Assembly: GCF_006970445.1 (NCBI RefSeq)
Contig: NZ_CP033877.1
Location: 1,062,750-1,126,749, forward strand
Source: Stenotrophomonas maltophilia
Lineage (GTDB): Bacteria; Pseudomonadota; Gammaproteobacteria; Xanthomonadales; Xanthomonadaceae
Direction: 5' to 3'
Length of the DNA stretch: 64,000 nucleotides
In this document: positions 18,324 through 30,320 of the stretch, one piece after another
Layout of the letters: every line of letters starts with the position of its first letter
Position numbering within the stretch: position 1 is the stretch's first letter
The notes under the pieces: generated by a model
What the model saw: the letters and a program-made list of their open reading frames with translations, nothing else
Database searches by the model: none
What the model was told of the DNA's origin: nothing
Program-made: the position numbers and the translations under genes

Positions 18324-19208
18324 TCAATCCTGTTCGCGGTGGTAGGTCGCCACGTCTTCCCAGCCCATCTCGCGGGCATGCCGGGCCATGCGCTCGGCCA
18401 GGAACACCGAGCGATGCTTGCCGCCGGTGCAGCCGAATGCCACGGTCACGTAGCTGCGGGTGCCGTCGCCCAGTTTCGGCAGCCAGGTATCGAGGAAATC
18501 CATCAGCTGGGTCAGGTAGCGCTGCACGTCCGGCTGCGCCTCCAGGTAATCGCGTACGCCCGGTTCGCGGCCGCTGAGCGCACGCAGGTCCGGGTCCCAG
18601 TGTGGATTGGGCAGCACGCGGGCGTCGAACACGAAGTCCGCCTCGGCGGGCACGCCACGCTTGTAGGCGAACGATTCGAACAGCAGCGACAGGCCGGTGG
18701 CATGGTCCATCGCGAACTCGGTGATGATCCGCCGCCGCAGCTGATGCACGTTGAGGTTGCTGGTATCGATCACCGCATCGGCCTCTCGGCGCAACGGCGC
18801 GGTCAGCTCGCGCTCGCGGGCGATCGCTTCGGGCAACGACAGGCCCAGCTGGCTCAGTGGATGGCGACGACGGGTGTCGGCGTAGCGCTTGAGCACCGTT
18901 TCATCGCTGGCCTCGAAGAACAGCACTTTCACTTCCACGCCGGCATCGGCGGCCAGCTGCCGCCAGTCGCCCAATTGGCTCAGGTCGGCCTGGCCGCGCA
19001 CGTCGATGCCCACCGCCAGCCGGCGCGGCGCGCTGCCGTCATGGTTGGCCAGCAGGCTGCGCACGAAGTCCGGCAGCAGGTGGATCGGCAGGTTGTCCGA
19101 GCAGTAGTAGTCCTGGTCCTCGAAGGTCTTCAGGGCGACGGATTTACCCGAGCCGGACAGGCCGCTGACGATGATCAGGGTCGGGGCGGTGGGGGTTGCG
19201 GTGCTCAT
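18324..19208 (-). CDS. rapZ: RNase adapter / nucleotide-binding protein RapZ
   Basis: A 294-residue protein with an N-terminal Walker A GLSGSGKS (about 16-23) and a C-terminal domain with the conserved [13 protein letters not shown] segment. In enterobacteria RapZ guides RNase E to the GlmZ small RNA and so tunes glucosamine-6-phosphate synthesis. Whether that holds here is unknown. It sits 27 bases after hprK, the typical PTS-Ntr neighbourhood. Confidence 0.95.
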   Translation of the reverse strand: MSTATPTAPTLIIVSGLSGSGKSVALKTFEDQDYYCSDNLPIHLLPDFVRSLLANHDGSAPRRLAVGIDVRGQADLSQLGDWRQLAADAGVEVKVLFFEASDETVLKRYADTRRRHPLSQLGLSLPEAIARERELTAPLRREADAVIDTSNLNVHQLRRRIITEFAMDHATGLSLLFESFAYKRGVPAEADFVFDARVLPNPHWDPDLRALSGREPGVRDYLEAQPDVQRYLTQLMDFLDTWLPKLGDGTRSYVTVAFGCTGGKHRSVFLAERMARHAREMGWEDVATYHREQD

Positions 19209-19235
19209 GGACAGGCTCTTCGAGGGGCAGGGGAA

Positions 19236-20186
19236 TCAGGGTGTTCGCCGTTCCAGCAGATTGCTGTGGCGGGCGATGAACATGGCCGCCGGGTCAATGC
19301 CCTTGGTGCGCAGGATGTGCAGGCGGGTGGCGGCCTCGGTCAGCACGGCCAGGTTGCGGCCAGGCATCACCGGCAGGGTGATCAGCGGAACGTCCAGGTC
19401 CAGCACATGGCGGGTGCCCGAGTCGCCGGTCAGGCGCTCGTAGCCATGCGGGGTGGGTTCGGTCATCGGCTTGGTCAGGTGGACGATCAGCCGAAGGTAC
19501 TTGTTCTTCTTTACAGCCGTGTCGCCGAACATCTCGCGCACGTTCAGCACGCCCAGGCCGCGCACTTCCAGCAGGTCCTGCAGCAGTTCGGGGCAGGTGC
19601 CGTCGAGCACGTCCGGGGCGATCTGGGTGAACTCGGGGGCGTCGTCGGCGACCAGGCGGTGACCACGGCTGAGCAGTTCCAGTGCCAGCTCGCTCTTGCC
19701 CGACCCGGCCTCACCGGTGATCAGCACGCCGATGGAATAGATCTCCATGAACACGCCGTGCAGGATCACCCGCGGCGCCAGCGTACGCGCCAGATGGTAG
19801 GACAGGTGGTTGAGCAGTTCGTGGCCGCGCTTGGGCGACAGCCACAGCGGTGTGCCGGATTCGTCCGCGGCGGCGCGCAGGTCTTCCGGGCACGCCTGGT
19901 TGCGGGTCAGCACCAGCGCCAGCGGATGCGACTGCATGATCTTTTCGATGGTCTCCCAACGCTGGCGCGGTTCCAGTGCATCCAGCCAGGACAGTTCCTC
20001 GGTGCCCAGGATCTGCACCTTGTTGGGATAGATGGCGTTGAGGTAGCCGGCCAGCGAGGGGCGCCGCGAGACCGTGTTGCCGGCCTCCAGCTCGCGCTTC
20101 TCTCCGGATTTGCCGGCGGCCCAGCGCAGCCCCAGCCGCTCGCGCTGCTGTTCGAACAGTTCACGGGCGGTGATGCTGGTATTCAT
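19236..20186 (-). CDS. hprK: HPr kinase/phosphorylase
   Basis: Bifunctional enzyme that phosphorylates and dephosphorylates the regulatory serine of HPr. The 316 residues contain the variable N-terminal domain and the catalytic domain with P-loop GEAGSGKS at about 158-165, followed by the HprK signature segment around [14 protein letters not shown]. It overlaps ptsN by four bases. HprK is missing from enterics but common in xanthomonads. Confidence 0.96.
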   Translation of the reverse strand: MNTSITARELFEQQRERLGLRWAAGKSGEKRELEAGNTVSRRPSLAGYLNAIYPNKVQILGTEELSWLDALEPRQRWETIEKIMQSHPLALVLTRNQACPEDLRAAADESGTPLWLSPKRGHELLNHLSYHLARTLAPRVILHGVFMEIYSIGVLITGEAGSGKSELALELLSRGHRLVADDAPEFTQIAPDVLDGTCPELLQDLLEVRGLGVLNVREMFGDTAVKKNKYLRLIVHLTKPMTEPTPHGYERLTGDSGTRHVLDLDVPLITLPVMPGRNLAVLTEAATRLHILRTKGIDPAAMFIARHSNLLERRTP

Positions 20187-20635
20187 GCGGCACTCGCAGG
20201 TGGGGTCATGTCCAGCGCCTCGCGCAGGGCCCGGGCATCGCCCGCCTCGCGCAGGGCCTGGCGGATGTCGGGCGCGGAGAACAGCTCGGCCAGCTCGGAC
20301 AGCAGCATCAGGTGCTGGTGGGTGTAGTGGGCGGGGACGGCCATCGCGAACACCAGGTCCACCGGCTCATCGCCGCCGAAATCGACCGGGGTCGCCAGAC
20401 GCAGCAAGGCGCCACGGGGGCGGTCCAGGGTCGGCGCGCGGCCGTGGGGGATGGCAATACCGTGGCCGATCGCGGTGCTGCCCAGGGCTTCGCGCTGGCA
20501 CAGGTTCAGATAGATCTGTTCGGCGTTGGCCTGGCGGCAGGCCAGCAACCCGGCGGCGGCCTGCAGGACGCTGTCACGGTCGGTGGCCGTGCAGAGCTGG
20601 GTCTGCACGGCCGCCAGGAGGTCAGTCAGGGGCAT
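20183..20635 (-). CDS. ptsN: Nitrogen-related EIIA protein
   Basis: A 150-residue EIIA of the fructose/mannitol fold. The phosphorylated histidine is H64 in [12 protein letters not shown]. PtsN couples phosphorelay state to potassium, nitrogen and envelope stress responses in other proteobacteria. It lies between hpf and hprK in the normal rpoN-linked order. Confidence 0.95.
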   Translation of the reverse strand: MPLTDLLAAVQTQLCTATDRDSVLQAAAGLLACRQANAEQIYLNLCQREALGSTAIGHGIAIPHGRAPTLDRPRGALLRLATPVDFGGDEPVDLVFAMAVPAHYTHQHLMLLSELAELFSAPDIRQALREAGDARALREALDMTPPASAA

Positions 20636-20656
20636 GTCTGCGGGGAACGGTGGCGA

Positions 20657-20974
20657 TCAGCCACCATTGTCGCCCACCGGCAGCGGTGCGTGCTGCTGTT
20701 TTTTCTCCTTGTGCTTGATGACCAGGCGGTCAAGCTTGTCCGCAAGCAGGTCGATCGCGGCATACATGGTCTGGCCGCCGGCCTCGGCGTGCAGGGTCTG
20801 CCCCGGAATGTTGAGGCTGGCGTCGACGTGGTGTTCGGTCTTCTGCAGCTTGAGGGTCACCCGCGCTTCGCAGTGCTGGTCGAAGTGTTTTCCGATCCGG
20901 GCCAGCTTCTCCTCTACATAGGACTGCAGGGCCGGGGTGACTTCGACGTCTTTGCCAAACGTTTCGATGCGCAT
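20657..20974 (-). CDS. hpf: Ribosome hibernation-promoting factor
   Basis: A 105-residue protein of the YfiA/HPF group, which binds the 30S decoding region and stores ribosomes in stationary phase. The conserved opening MRIETFGKDVEVTPALQSYV and the middle HVDASLNIPGQTLHAEA fit the family. It is the short form without the dimerising C-terminal domain. It follows rpoN by 58 bases. Confidence 0.95.
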   Translation of the reverse strand: MRIETFGKDVEVTPALQSYVEEKLARIGKHFDQHCEARVTLKLQKTEHHVDASLNIPGQTLHAEAGGQTMYAAIDLLADKLDRLVIKHKEKKQQHAPLPVGDNGG

Positions 20975-21032
20975 CGGGTTTCTCCTGTGTTCGGATGTGC
21001 CAATGAACCTCTCCGCCGGGCGCGGCGGCGCG

Positions 21033-22454
21033 TCAAGCGATTCTGACCCTTTCGTGCGAGGCGGAGATGTTCATGGCTTCACGATACTTCGCCACGGTGC
21101 GCCGCGCTACTGGAATTCCCGACGATTTGAGCAGGTCAGCCAGCTTGGCGTCAGAAAGCGGCTTGCGCGGGTTCTCATCGTCGATCAGGCGCCGGATCAT
21201 CGCCTGGATGGCCGTGCTGGACGCCTCGCCACCGCCCTCGGTATCGATGCCCGAGGCGAAGAAGGCGCGCAGCGGCAGGGTGCCGCGCGGCGTACGCACG
21301 TGCTTGCGGGCGATCGCGCGCGACACCGTGGATTCGTGCAGGCCCAGCTCGGCGGCGATCTCGCGCAGGGTCAGCGGGCGCAGCGCCTGCTCGCCGAATT
21401 CGAGGAAGCCTGCCTGTTGCAGGATCAGGCTGCGCACCACCCGCAGCAGGGTTTCGCCGCGCTGCTGCAGGCCCTTCAGCAGCCAGCGCGCCTCCTGCAG
21501 CTGGCCGCGCAGGTAGCCGGCGTCGGCCTCGCCACAGCGGCGGATCAGCTGTTCGTAGCCCCGGTGGATCACCACCTTCGGCCCGGCGTGGGCCGCCAGC
21601 GCCGCGCGCCAGATGCCGTTCTGCCGCCACACCACCACGTCGGGCACCACGTAGGTGTCCTGCGAAAGCGGCGCGATCTGCGTGCCCGGGCGCGGGTCCA
21701 GCGAGCGCAGCAGGGCGACCGCCGTGTCGACCTCGTCCAGTGGCTGTTTCAGTTCATGGGCCAGCCCGGCGACGCCACTGCGCGGCAGCCGTTCCAGCGG
21801 CCCTGCGGCAATCTGTCGCGCCAGCGCCAGCCCCGGCGTGTCGGCAGGCAACACGTCCAGCTGCAGCTGCAGGCACTCGCCGAGCGTGCGCGCGGCAACG
21901 CCGACCGGGTCGAAGCGCTGGATGCGATGCAGCACTGCAAGGATTTCAGCCTCATCGGCATGGACCGACGGCAGCAGGGTTTCGGCGATGGTGGCCAGCG
22001 GTTCGCGCAGGTAGCCGTCGTCGTCCAAGGCATCGATCAGCGCAGCGCCGATGCTGCGGTCATGCATGGAAAGATGCGACAGGTGCAGCTGCCACAGCAG
22101 GTGGTCGGCCAGCGTCTCGGTTTCGGCCACGCGCTCGGCGGCGCTGCCGGTGTCATCGTCATCATCGAAGCTGCCGCCACTGCCGGCGGCGCTCCAGTCG
22201 AGTTCGGCCGGTGCCCAGTCGTCGCCGCTGTCGGTGCGTTCGGCGGAGGCGTCGGCATCCGTGCTGTCGACGCCTTCATTGGCGGCACTGCTGTCGTTGC
22301 TGTCGGCCCAGTCCAGCAGTGGATTGCTTTCCACGGCCTGGGCGATTTCAAGCTCCAGCTCGGTCGTGGACATCTGCAGCAGCTTGATCGCCTGCTGCAG
22401 CTGGGGCGTGAGCACCAGCTGCTGTCCCAACGATGTCTGCAGCCGAGTCTTCAT
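21033..22454 (-). CDS. rpoN: RNA polymerase sigma-54 factor
   Basis: Sigma factor for -24/-12 promoters that need enhancer-binding activators, such as those for pili, flagella and nitrogen genes. The 473 residues open with the glutamine-rich region I (MKTRLQTSLGQQLVLTPQLQ). An acidic linker lies at about 60-115, a helix-turn-helix near 360-400 and the RpoN box ARRTVAKYRE near 450. ATG 22454 was chosen because homology begins there. Confidence 0.97.
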   Translation of the reverse strand: MKTRLQTSLGQQLVLTPQLQQAIKLLQMSTTELELEIAQAVESNPLLDWADSNDSSAANEGVDSTDADASAERTDSGDDWAPAELDWSAAGSGGSFDDDDDTGSAAERVAETETLADHLLWQLHLSHLSMHDRSIGAALIDALDDDGYLREPLATIAETLLPSVHADEAEILAVLHRIQRFDPVGVAARTLGECLQLQLDVLPADTPGLALARQIAAGPLERLPRSGVAGLAHELKQPLDEVDTAVALLRSLDPRPGTQIAPLSQDTYVVPDVVVWRQNGIWRAALAAHAGPKVVIHRGYEQLIRRCGEADAGYLRGQLQEARWLLKGLQQRGETLLRVVRSLILQQAGFLEFGEQALRPLTLREIAAELGLHESTVSRAIARKHVRTPRGTLPLRAFFASGIDTEGGGEASSTAIQAMIRRLIDDENPRKPLSDAKLADLLKSSGIPVARRTVAKYREAMNISASHERVRIA

Positions 22455-22494
22455 GCCTGTGCCGAACGGAAGGAAAGGGACCCGGCGCCAGCGG

Positions 22495-23213
<719 letters not shown>

Positions 23214-23214
<1 letters not shown>

Positions 23215-23780
23215 TACTTCTTGCTCCCGGCCGGCTTGGCCGGCGTGCTGGCCGGAGCCGTCGCCTTGGGCGCGGCCGCCGGCTGTGCCGCCGGGTTCTT
23301 GTTCTTCGGCGGAATGACGGTGCGCACGCGGCTGCCATCGCCGCCGGAGTTCATCTCGCCGCTGCGGGTGTTGTAGACCATGCGCTGGCCGGCATTGGTG
23401 CCGCGCGCGCTGGTGACCTTGTAGTTGCCGGTCAGGGTGATGATCTCGGTCTTGATGTCGTAGTCGATGCGATCGGCCACCGCGTCCATCCAGGTACCGT
23501 CGTCGAGCTGCTGCTTCATCGTGGCCTGCTTGCCGGTGAACACCGCACGCACGGCCTCGCCGTCCTTCAGGTAGATCTCGGCTTCGGACGAGCGGATGTC
23601 CAGCGAGCCCTGGGTGACGGTCACGCCCTGCGAGAGCACGGTCTTGCCATCGCCGGTGAGCACGCCGGACTGGGCGCCGGAGTCGATGTTCATGTTCTCG
23701 TTGCGGTCGGTGGACTTGGCAAAGGCAGCGCTGGGAACAAGGAGACCGAGCGCGAGTACGGCTGCAAAGGGAATCTTCAT
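23214..23780 (-). CDS. lptA: LPS transport periplasmic protein LptA
   Basis: Builds the periplasmic bridge carrying lipopolysaccharide to the outer membrane. The 188 residues start with a signal peptide (cleavage after about AFA, residue 21) and the OstA-like beta-jellyroll (about 28-150). An unusual Ala/Pro/Lys-rich tail of about 30 residues ends in GSKK. It overlaps lptB by one base. Confidence 0.93.
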
Positions 23781-23881
23781 CGGGGTCCGTTCTACCGGTG
23801 GGGCCGCCCGGAAAACCGGGGGCGGGTGGGTGGGCTGCCTGCCTTGCGCCTGTCCGGGGACGTCGCAGGAGGGCGGCGGAA

Positions 23882-24457
23882 TCAGCGTCGGGGCGTGTAA
23901 CGGCCCTTGGACTGGCTGAGGAAATGATACGTGTTGTTCTTCGAATCCACCTCGAAGCCAACGCCGGACTGTTCCATGCCGGGGCGGGTCATCGTGACCA
24001 GCGCATCGGTGCGGGCACGGTTCTCCTTCGGGAACACGTCCAGGTGGTCGGTGCGGAAGGTGGTCGGCACCACGCCCGGATCGGCCGGGCTGTCGCCGGC
24101 GACATTGCCGCGCAGCTTCATCTCGTCGCCCTTGGCGCTGAGCCAGCCGGTCTCGGCACGCAGGGTCCAGTGCTTGCCATCCTTGTCGGGCATCTCGAAC
24201 AGCGGGGTGGCGATGTTGATGGTCTGGTCGCCACGCTGGCGTTCCAGCAACGGCGCGCGCAGGGTCGTCGATTCCTTGCCGTGCTCATCCAGCGCGACGA
24301 TCTGGAAGTCGTGCAGGATGTAGTCCACGCCGACTTCCTGGCCGGCAGTGGCCGGGCCCTTGTCGCGGTTGCGCAGGGCGGCCCAGCTGCTGAGGAGGGC
24401 CGCCAACAGCAGGCCGATGCCGAGCACGGTGCGCCAGTTCAGGGTCGGCAGGTTCAT
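23882..24457 (-). CDS. lptC: LPS export protein LptC
   Basis: A 191-residue single-pass membrane anchor with the transmembrane segment [19 protein letters not shown] (about 10-28) and a periplasmic jellyroll that hands LPS from LptBFG to LptA. Its start overlaps the kdsC end by four bases. A 101-base gap without a visible signal separates it from lptA. Confidence 0.93.
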   Translation of the reverse strand: MNLPTLNWRTVLGIGLLLAALLSSWAALRNRDKGPATAGQEVGVDYILHDFQIVALDEHGKESTTLRAPLLERQRGDQTINIATPLFEMPDKDGKHWTLRAETGWLSAKGDEMKLRGNVAGDSPADPGVVPTTFRTDHLDVFPKENRARTDALVTMTRPGMEQSGVGFEVDSKNNTYHFLSQSKGRYTPRR

Positions 24458-25002
24458 GCGCCGAACCTCGCCAGCACCGCATCCACATGGCCCTGGGCGG
24501 CCAGCAGGATGTCGCACAGCTCACGGGCTGCGCCACGTCCGCCATCGGCACGGGTCTGCCAGTGCACGCGCTCGGCGATCCACGGGTGGGCGTTGGCCGG
24601 CGCCACCGCCAGCCCGACCGCGCCAAGCGGCGCCAGGTCCGGCAGGTCGTCGCCCATGAAGGCCACCTGCTCCAGGCCGATGCCGTGCTGCGCACACAGC
24701 GCCTGCACGCTGGCCAGCTTGTCGCCCACGGCGATCTGGGTATCGATGCCGAGGTCGGCGCCGCGCTTGAGCGCGGACTGGCTGTTGCGCGCGGTGATCA
24801 GCACGGGGTGGATGCCGTGCTGCTGCAGCAGTTTCAGGCCCAGGCCGTCCTGCACGAAGTATGCCTTGCTCTCGTTGCCGTCCTTGTCGTAGTACAGCCG
24901 ACCGTCGGTGAGGGTGCCGTCCACGTCAAAGCAGGCCAGGCGGACGCGGGCCGCGGCGGCATGCAGGTGGGCGGGAAAGGCGGGCAGGGGGGACCAGGGC
25001 AT
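24454..25002 (-). CDS. kdsC: 3-deoxy-D-manno-octulosonate 8-phosphate phosphatase
   Basis: HAD-family phosphatase that releases KDO for LPS inner-core synthesis. The nucleophile and acid are D26 and D28 in CFDVDGTLTDG. ITARNSQ and a late GDDLPDLAPL give the other HAD motifs. The length of 182 residues is normal for the cap-less KdsC tetramer. kdsD is 65 bases upstream. Confidence 0.95.
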   Translation of the reverse strand: MPWSPLPAFPAHLHAAAARVRLACFDVDGTLTDGRLYYDKDGNESKAYFVQDGLGLKLLQQHGIHPVLITARNSQSALKRGADLGIDTQIAVGDKLASVQALCAQHGIGLEQVAFMGDDLPDLAPLGAVGLAVAPANAHPWIAERVHWQTRADGGRGAARELCDILLAAQGHVDAVLARFGA

Positions 25003-25067
25003 CAGGGCGGCAGGCTCGATAGGTTCGGGTGGGCAGTACAGACTGAATGGGGTCTACGGACTGTCGG

Positions 25068-26069
25068 TTAAACCACCCGGGCCCGCAACAGGTCATGAAT
25101 GTTCAGGGCGCCGACCGCACGACCCTGGCCGTCGACCACGATCAGGCCGGTGATCTTGTGGGTCTCCATCAGCCGGGCGGCCTCAACGGCCAGCTGGTCG
25201 GCACCGATGGTGCGCGGGTTGCGGGTCATCACATCGGCGATCTTCGCAGTCCGTACGTCCAGCGCACTGTCCAGCGCGCGGCGCAGGTCGCCGTCGGTGA
25301 ACAGGCCGATCAGCACGCCGTCGGCGTCGACCACGGCGGTCATGCCCAGCCGTTTGCGGCTCATTTCCATCAGCGCTTCGCTGAGGCTGGCGTCGGCACC
25401 TACGCTGGGCAGGTCTTCGCCGGTGTGCATGACGTCGGTGATGTGCAGCAGCAGGCGGCGGCCGAGGCTGCCGGCCGGGTGCGAGCGGGCGAAGTCGTCG
25501 GCGGTGAAGCCGCGCGCGTCAAGCAGGGCCACGGCCAGCGCATCGCCCATCGCCAGCGAGGCGGTGGTGCTGGAGGTCGGCGCCAGCGCCAGCGGGCAGG
25601 CCTCGGCCGGCACGCTCACGTCCAGGTGGATGTCGGCGGCGGTGGCCAGGCTCGACTGCGGGCGGCCGGTCATGGAGATCAGCACGTTGCCCTGGCGCTT
25701 GAGCACCGGCAGCAGCATCAGCACCTCGTCGGACTCACCGGAATAGGACAGGGCCAGCACCACGTCGTCCTCGGTGATCATGCCCAGGTCGCCGTGGCCG
25801 GCTTCGCCGGGGTGCACGTAGAACGCCGGCGTACCGGTGGAAGCCAGGGTGGCGGCGATCTTGCGGGCGATATGCCCGGACTTGCCCATGCCGGTGGCGA
25901 CCACCCGCCCGCGGCTGGCCAGGATCGCCTGGCAGGCCTGCTGGAAGGCCTCGCCGAGGCGATCGGCCACGGCATCCAGCGCCTGCCGCTCGATCTCGAA
26001 GACGCGGCGGCCGCTGGCGACCAGGCCGGCAGGGTCGACGGAACGGGGGGGCAACAGGGATTCGGCCAT
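25068..26069 (-). CDS. kdsD: D-arabinose-5-phosphate isomerase
   Basis: Turns ribulose-5-phosphate into arabinose-5-phosphate, the first committed step of KDO synthesis. The SIS domain (about 40-180) carries ATGMGKSGHIARK and SYSGESDE, followed by a CBS pair (about 205-333). The start ATG 26069 gives 333 residues; a longer open frame upstream has no family similarity. It is divergent from ibaG/murA. Confidence 0.96.
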   Translation of the reverse strand: MAESLLPPRSVDPAGLVASGRRVFEIERQALDAVADRLGEAFQQACQAILASRGRVVATGMGKSGHIARKIAATLASTGTPAFYVHPGEAGHGDLGMITEDDVVLALSYSGESDEVLMLLPVLKRQGNVLISMTGRPQSSLATAADIHLDVSVPAEACPLALAPTSSTTASLAMGDALAVALLDARGFTADDFARSHPAGSLGRRLLLHITDVMHTGEDLPSVGADASLSEALMEMSRKRLGMTAVVDADGVLIGLFTDGDLRRALDSALDVRTAKIADVMTRNPRTIGADQLAVEAARLMETHKITGLIVVDGQGRAVGALNIHDLLRARVV

Positions 26070-26123
26070 GCGGACGCCACGCAGCGGAAGTAGAATGGAG
26101 GCACATTTTATTAGGAAAGCCCG

Positions 26124-26354
26124 TTGGACGCCGACACCATCCGCAACCTGATCGAAACCGGCCTGCCCGGCGCCCGCGCCGACGTGCAGGGCGACGATGG
26201 CGTGCATTTCGAAGCGACCGTGGTCTGCGAGGCCTTTGCCGGCAAGATGCCGCTGGCCCGCCATCGGATGGTCTATGCCACCCTGGGCGACCTGATGGGC
26301 GGCGCGATCCACGCGCTGGCGCTGAAAACCGTGACCCCGGCCGAAGCCGGCTGA
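26124..26354 (+). CDS. ibaG: BolA/IbaG-family iron metabolism protein
   Basis: A 76-residue stand-alone BolA-like domain, starting with TTG behind AGGAAAG. The conserved core FAGKMPLARHRMVYATLGDLM holds the histidine used by family members to bind a [2Fe-2S] cluster with monothiol glutaredoxins. It is directly upstream of murA, which is the usual setting of ibaG (yrbA). Confidence 0.92.
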   Translation: MDADTIRNLIETGLPGARADVQGDDGVHFEATVVCEAFAGKMPLARHRMVYATLGDLMGGAIHALALKTVTPAEAG

Positions 26355-27970
<1,616 letters not shown>

Positions 27971-28000
27971 GAAAACGCCCGCGCAAGCGGGCGTTTTCTT
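27971..28000 (+). terminator. Rho-independent terminator of ibaG-murA-EF-hand
   Basis: AAAACGCCCGC-GCAA-GCGGGCGTTTT immediately after the stop codon, with an A-run before and a T-run after, so it could work in both directions. Confidence 0.9.
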
Positions 28001-28012
28001 TGGGGTACACCC

Positions 28013-28070
28013 ATCCACGCATGGCGTGGATCTACTTCAGGTTTCCAGTAGATCCACGCCATGCGTGGAT
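28013..28070. repeat. Inverted pair of GTAGATCCACGC-type REPs
   Basis: ATCCACGCATGGCGTGGAT followed by CTAC (28013-28035) faces GTAGATCCACGCC-ATGCGTGGAT (28048-28070) across 12 bases. Paired head-to-head REPs of this family also lie at 43653-43737. Confidence 0.85.
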
Positions 28071-28085
28071 GACGTGGATCTCCGG

Positions 28086-28769
28086 TCAGTTCATCGCCTT
28101 GATGGTCAGGTCCAGCGCATCGCGGTCGTTTTCCCGCTGCAGCATGCGTGCCGGCACCGGGAACTCCGGCACGATCCACGCGATCAGTTCCTTGTTGCCA
28201 TCGGCACGCGAGACCTTGGTGGCTTCGTAGCTCTTGCCGCCCACGGTGATCGACTCCTTGCCGATCACGCGGTAGGTCATGTTCTTGATGCGGCCTTCGT
28301 CGACCATGCGATAGGTCAGCGGCTTGCCGGCGGCCAGGTCGCGGGCGATCGCCAGGTTGATCAGCAGTGCATCCATGTCACCGGATTTCAGTGCGATCGG
28401 GCCGGCGCGGTCCGGCTTGATGTCACCGGTCCAGGTGGCCTGGTTGCTGGACCAGTTGTAGTTGGCCTGCACATTGCGCTTCTTCACCAGCAGCGCCGAA
28501 CGGTCCTGGCTGCTGAGCGGGCGCAGCTGGCCGCGCACCTCTTCGAACACGGTGCTCTGGCTCAGGTCGGCCAGCTGGTTCTTCACCTGCAGCGTGTAGC
28601 GCCACTTGTTGGCGCCCTCGCTGCTCAGCGTCATGCTGCCATTGGCCTGCATGCCCATGTAGCTGGCCAGGTAATCGGCCTTGAACGGCTGCAGGGCCAT
28701 GGCCGGCAGGCTGGCCACCGACAGCGCGGCTGCAGCGATCCAGGTGAGGGGGCGGGTCAGGGTGCTCAT
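28086..28769 (-). CDS. DUF3108 domain periplasmic protein (copy 2)
   Basis: A 227-residue protein with a signal peptide cleaved after about residue 25 (PAMA-LQPF). The DUF3108 fold is a beta-rich domain of unknown role. It is a clear paralogue of the gene upstream: both share QSTVFEE and ALLINLAI with similar spacing, and both end in a RILQRE/RMLQRE-type segment. The genes are two bases apart, so a tandem duplication in one transcript is likely. Confidence 0.82.
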   Translation of the reverse strand: MSTLTRPLTWIAAAALSVASLPAMALQPFKADYLASYMGMQANGSMTLSSEGANKWRYTLQVKNQLADLSQSTVFEEVRGQLRPLSSQDRSALLVKKRNVQANYNWSSNQATWTGDIKPDRAGPIALKSGDMDALLINLAIARDLAAGKPLTYRMVDEGRIKNMTYRVIGKESITVGGKSYEATKVSRADGNKELIAWIVPEFPVPARMLQRENDRDALDLTIKAMN

Positions 28770-28771
28770 GC

Positions 28772-29593
28772 TCAGACTCCTTGGTATTCGATCAGGCGCA
28801 GATCGACGCGGTCTTCGCCGTCTTCGCGTTGCAGGATGCGCACCGGGGTGGGGACACCGTTGGCGATCCAGAGGATGGTTTCGTTGTTGCCGCCGTTGGT
28901 CCGGTAGACCCGCAGCGCGTTGTAGGACAGGTCGCCGACCTCGACGTTCTCGGTCTGCGGCGCGGCCTGGTAGTCGTGCTGGCGGACCTTGCCCATGTCC
29001 ACGTAGCGGTAGTGCATGGTGGCGCCCGGGCGGGCATCACGCATGATCGCCAGATTGATCAGCAGGGCGCTCTGGTCGCCCGGCTGCAGCGGGATCGGCT
29101 GCGCACGGTCCTTCTTGACGTCGCCACTCCACTGCGCGGTGCCGGCCTGCCAGTTGTAGGTGCCGACCGCCTTCTTGCCCAGGAACAGGCCCTTGCGCAC
29201 CGTGCTCTGGCTGAGCGGTGCATAGACGCCGCTGCGCTCCTCGAACACCGTGCTCTGTTCGATGTTCAGGCCCAGCACGCTGGCGAAGCCGCGGCGGCCG
29301 ACCACCTGCATGTCCACCCGCCATTGGTTGCCGCCGGTGTGGGTGACCTGCATGCTGGCGTCGCCGGCCTCCTTGCTCTTGTAAAAGGCCTGGTAGGTGG
29401 CGGTGAACGGCTGCAGCGGCGGCGGCTCCCAGGCCAGCGCCGGAGGCATCGGCACGGCCGGTTCCGCGGGCGGCTGTACAACGGGCACCGGCTGCGCAGG
29501 GGCCGCAGGCGCTTGCGCCTGGCCCCAGCCCACGCCGGGAAGCACGGCCAGCGACAACAGCAGTGAAGTGGACAGCAGGGTCGTGGTCTTCAT
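28772..29593 (-). CDS. DUF3108 domain periplasmic protein (copy 1)
   Basis: A 273-residue protein with a signal peptide (cleavage near GWG-QAQ, about residue 24) and a Pro/Ala-rich linker of about 30 residues before the DUF3108 domain. It is the longer of two adjacent paralogues. DUF3108 proteins often lie downstream of purN, as here, but no function is established. An outer-membrane or lipid-related role would be speculation. Confidence 0.82.
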   Translation of the reverse strand: MKTTTLLSTSLLLSLAVLPGVGWGQAQAPAAPAQPVPVVQPPAEPAVPMPPALAWEPPPLQPFTATYQAFYKSKEAGDASMQVTHTGGNQWRVDMQVVGRRGFASVLGLNIEQSTVFEERSGVYAPLSQSTVRKGLFLGKKAVGTYNWQAGTAQWSGDVKKDRAQPIPLQPGDQSALLINLAIMRDARPGATMHYRYVDMGKVRQHDYQAAPQTENVEVGDLSYNALRVYRTNGGNNETILWIANGVPTPVRILQREDGEDRVDLRLIEYQGV

Positions 29594-29627
29594 GAAGGAC
29601 AGGGACCGCAGGAGGGGGCAGGATGCC

Positions 29628-29646
29628 AGCCCCGCAGTCAGCGGGG
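29628..29646 (-). terminator. Hairpin between purN and the DUF3108 pair
   Basis: GCCCCGC-AGTCA-GCGGGGC, 14 bases after the purN stop on the minus strand. No T-run follows, so it may only weaken read-through into the DUF3108 genes. Confidence 0.4.
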
Positions 29647-29660
29647 CGTGTGCAAGGGGG

Positions 29661-30320
29661 TTACCGGTTCAGGTTCCCGGCGGAATCTAGAGCCAGCGGG
29701 CTAAACAGGGGGTGACCGTCCAGTTGCGGCTGGCCGTCCCGTTCAGCCAGGCGGCCGCTGCACAACAACTGCAGGGTGGCGATCAGCAGCGGATGCTCCA
29801 CCGCCAGCACGCGTGCAGCCAGGCTGTTCGCGTCATCGCCGGGCAGCACCGGCACCCGCACCTGGGCCAGCACGGCGCCAGCGTCCAGCTCGGGCACGAC
29901 CAGGTGCACGCTGGCACCGTGCTCGGCATCGCCGGCGTCCAGCGCCCGCGCATGCGTGTCCAGCCCCTTGTGCGCCGGCAGCAGCGACGGGTGGATGTTG
30001 ACCAGGCGGCCGTCGAAGCGCTGCACGAAGGCGGCGCCGAGGATGCGCATGTAGCCGGCGCAGATGATCCAGTCCGGTGCGACCGCGGCCAGCGCGTCGC
30101 CCAGTGCCTGCTCGTAGGCGGCGCGGTCGACGAATTCCTTCGGTGCGTGTGCCCAGCGCAGGCCAGCGGAGACCCGCTGCAGCGCGGCGGCGGTCGGGCG
30201 GTCGGAAAACACGCCGACCACCGTGGCGGGCAGGCGGCCCGCTGCGATGGCATCGAGGATGGCCTGCAGGTTGCTGCCGCGCCCGGAAGCAAGTACGGCA
30301 ATGCGGGTGGGCGCGGTCAT
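29661..30320 (-). CDS. purN: Phosphoribosylglycinamide formyltransferase
   Basis: Adds the formyl group from 10-formyl-tetrahydrofolate to GAR in purine synthesis. The 219 residues carry the phosphate loop SGRGSNLQ (about 12-19) and the catalytic asparagine and histidine in NIHPSLLP. The start overlaps the stop of the DUF2238 gene by four bases. It lies 1.6 kb from purM instead of adjacent. Confidence 0.95.
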   Translation of the reverse strand: MTAPTRIAVLASGRGSNLQAILDAIAAGRLPATVVGVFSDRPTAAALQRVSAGLRWAHAPKEFVDRAAYEQALGDALAAVAPDWIICAGYMRILGAAFVQRFDGRLVNIHPSLLPAHKGLDTHARALDAGDAEHGASVHLVVPELDAGAVLAQVRVPVLPGDDANSLAARVLAVEHPLLIATLQLLCSGRLAERDGQPQLDGHPLFSPLALDSAGNLNR

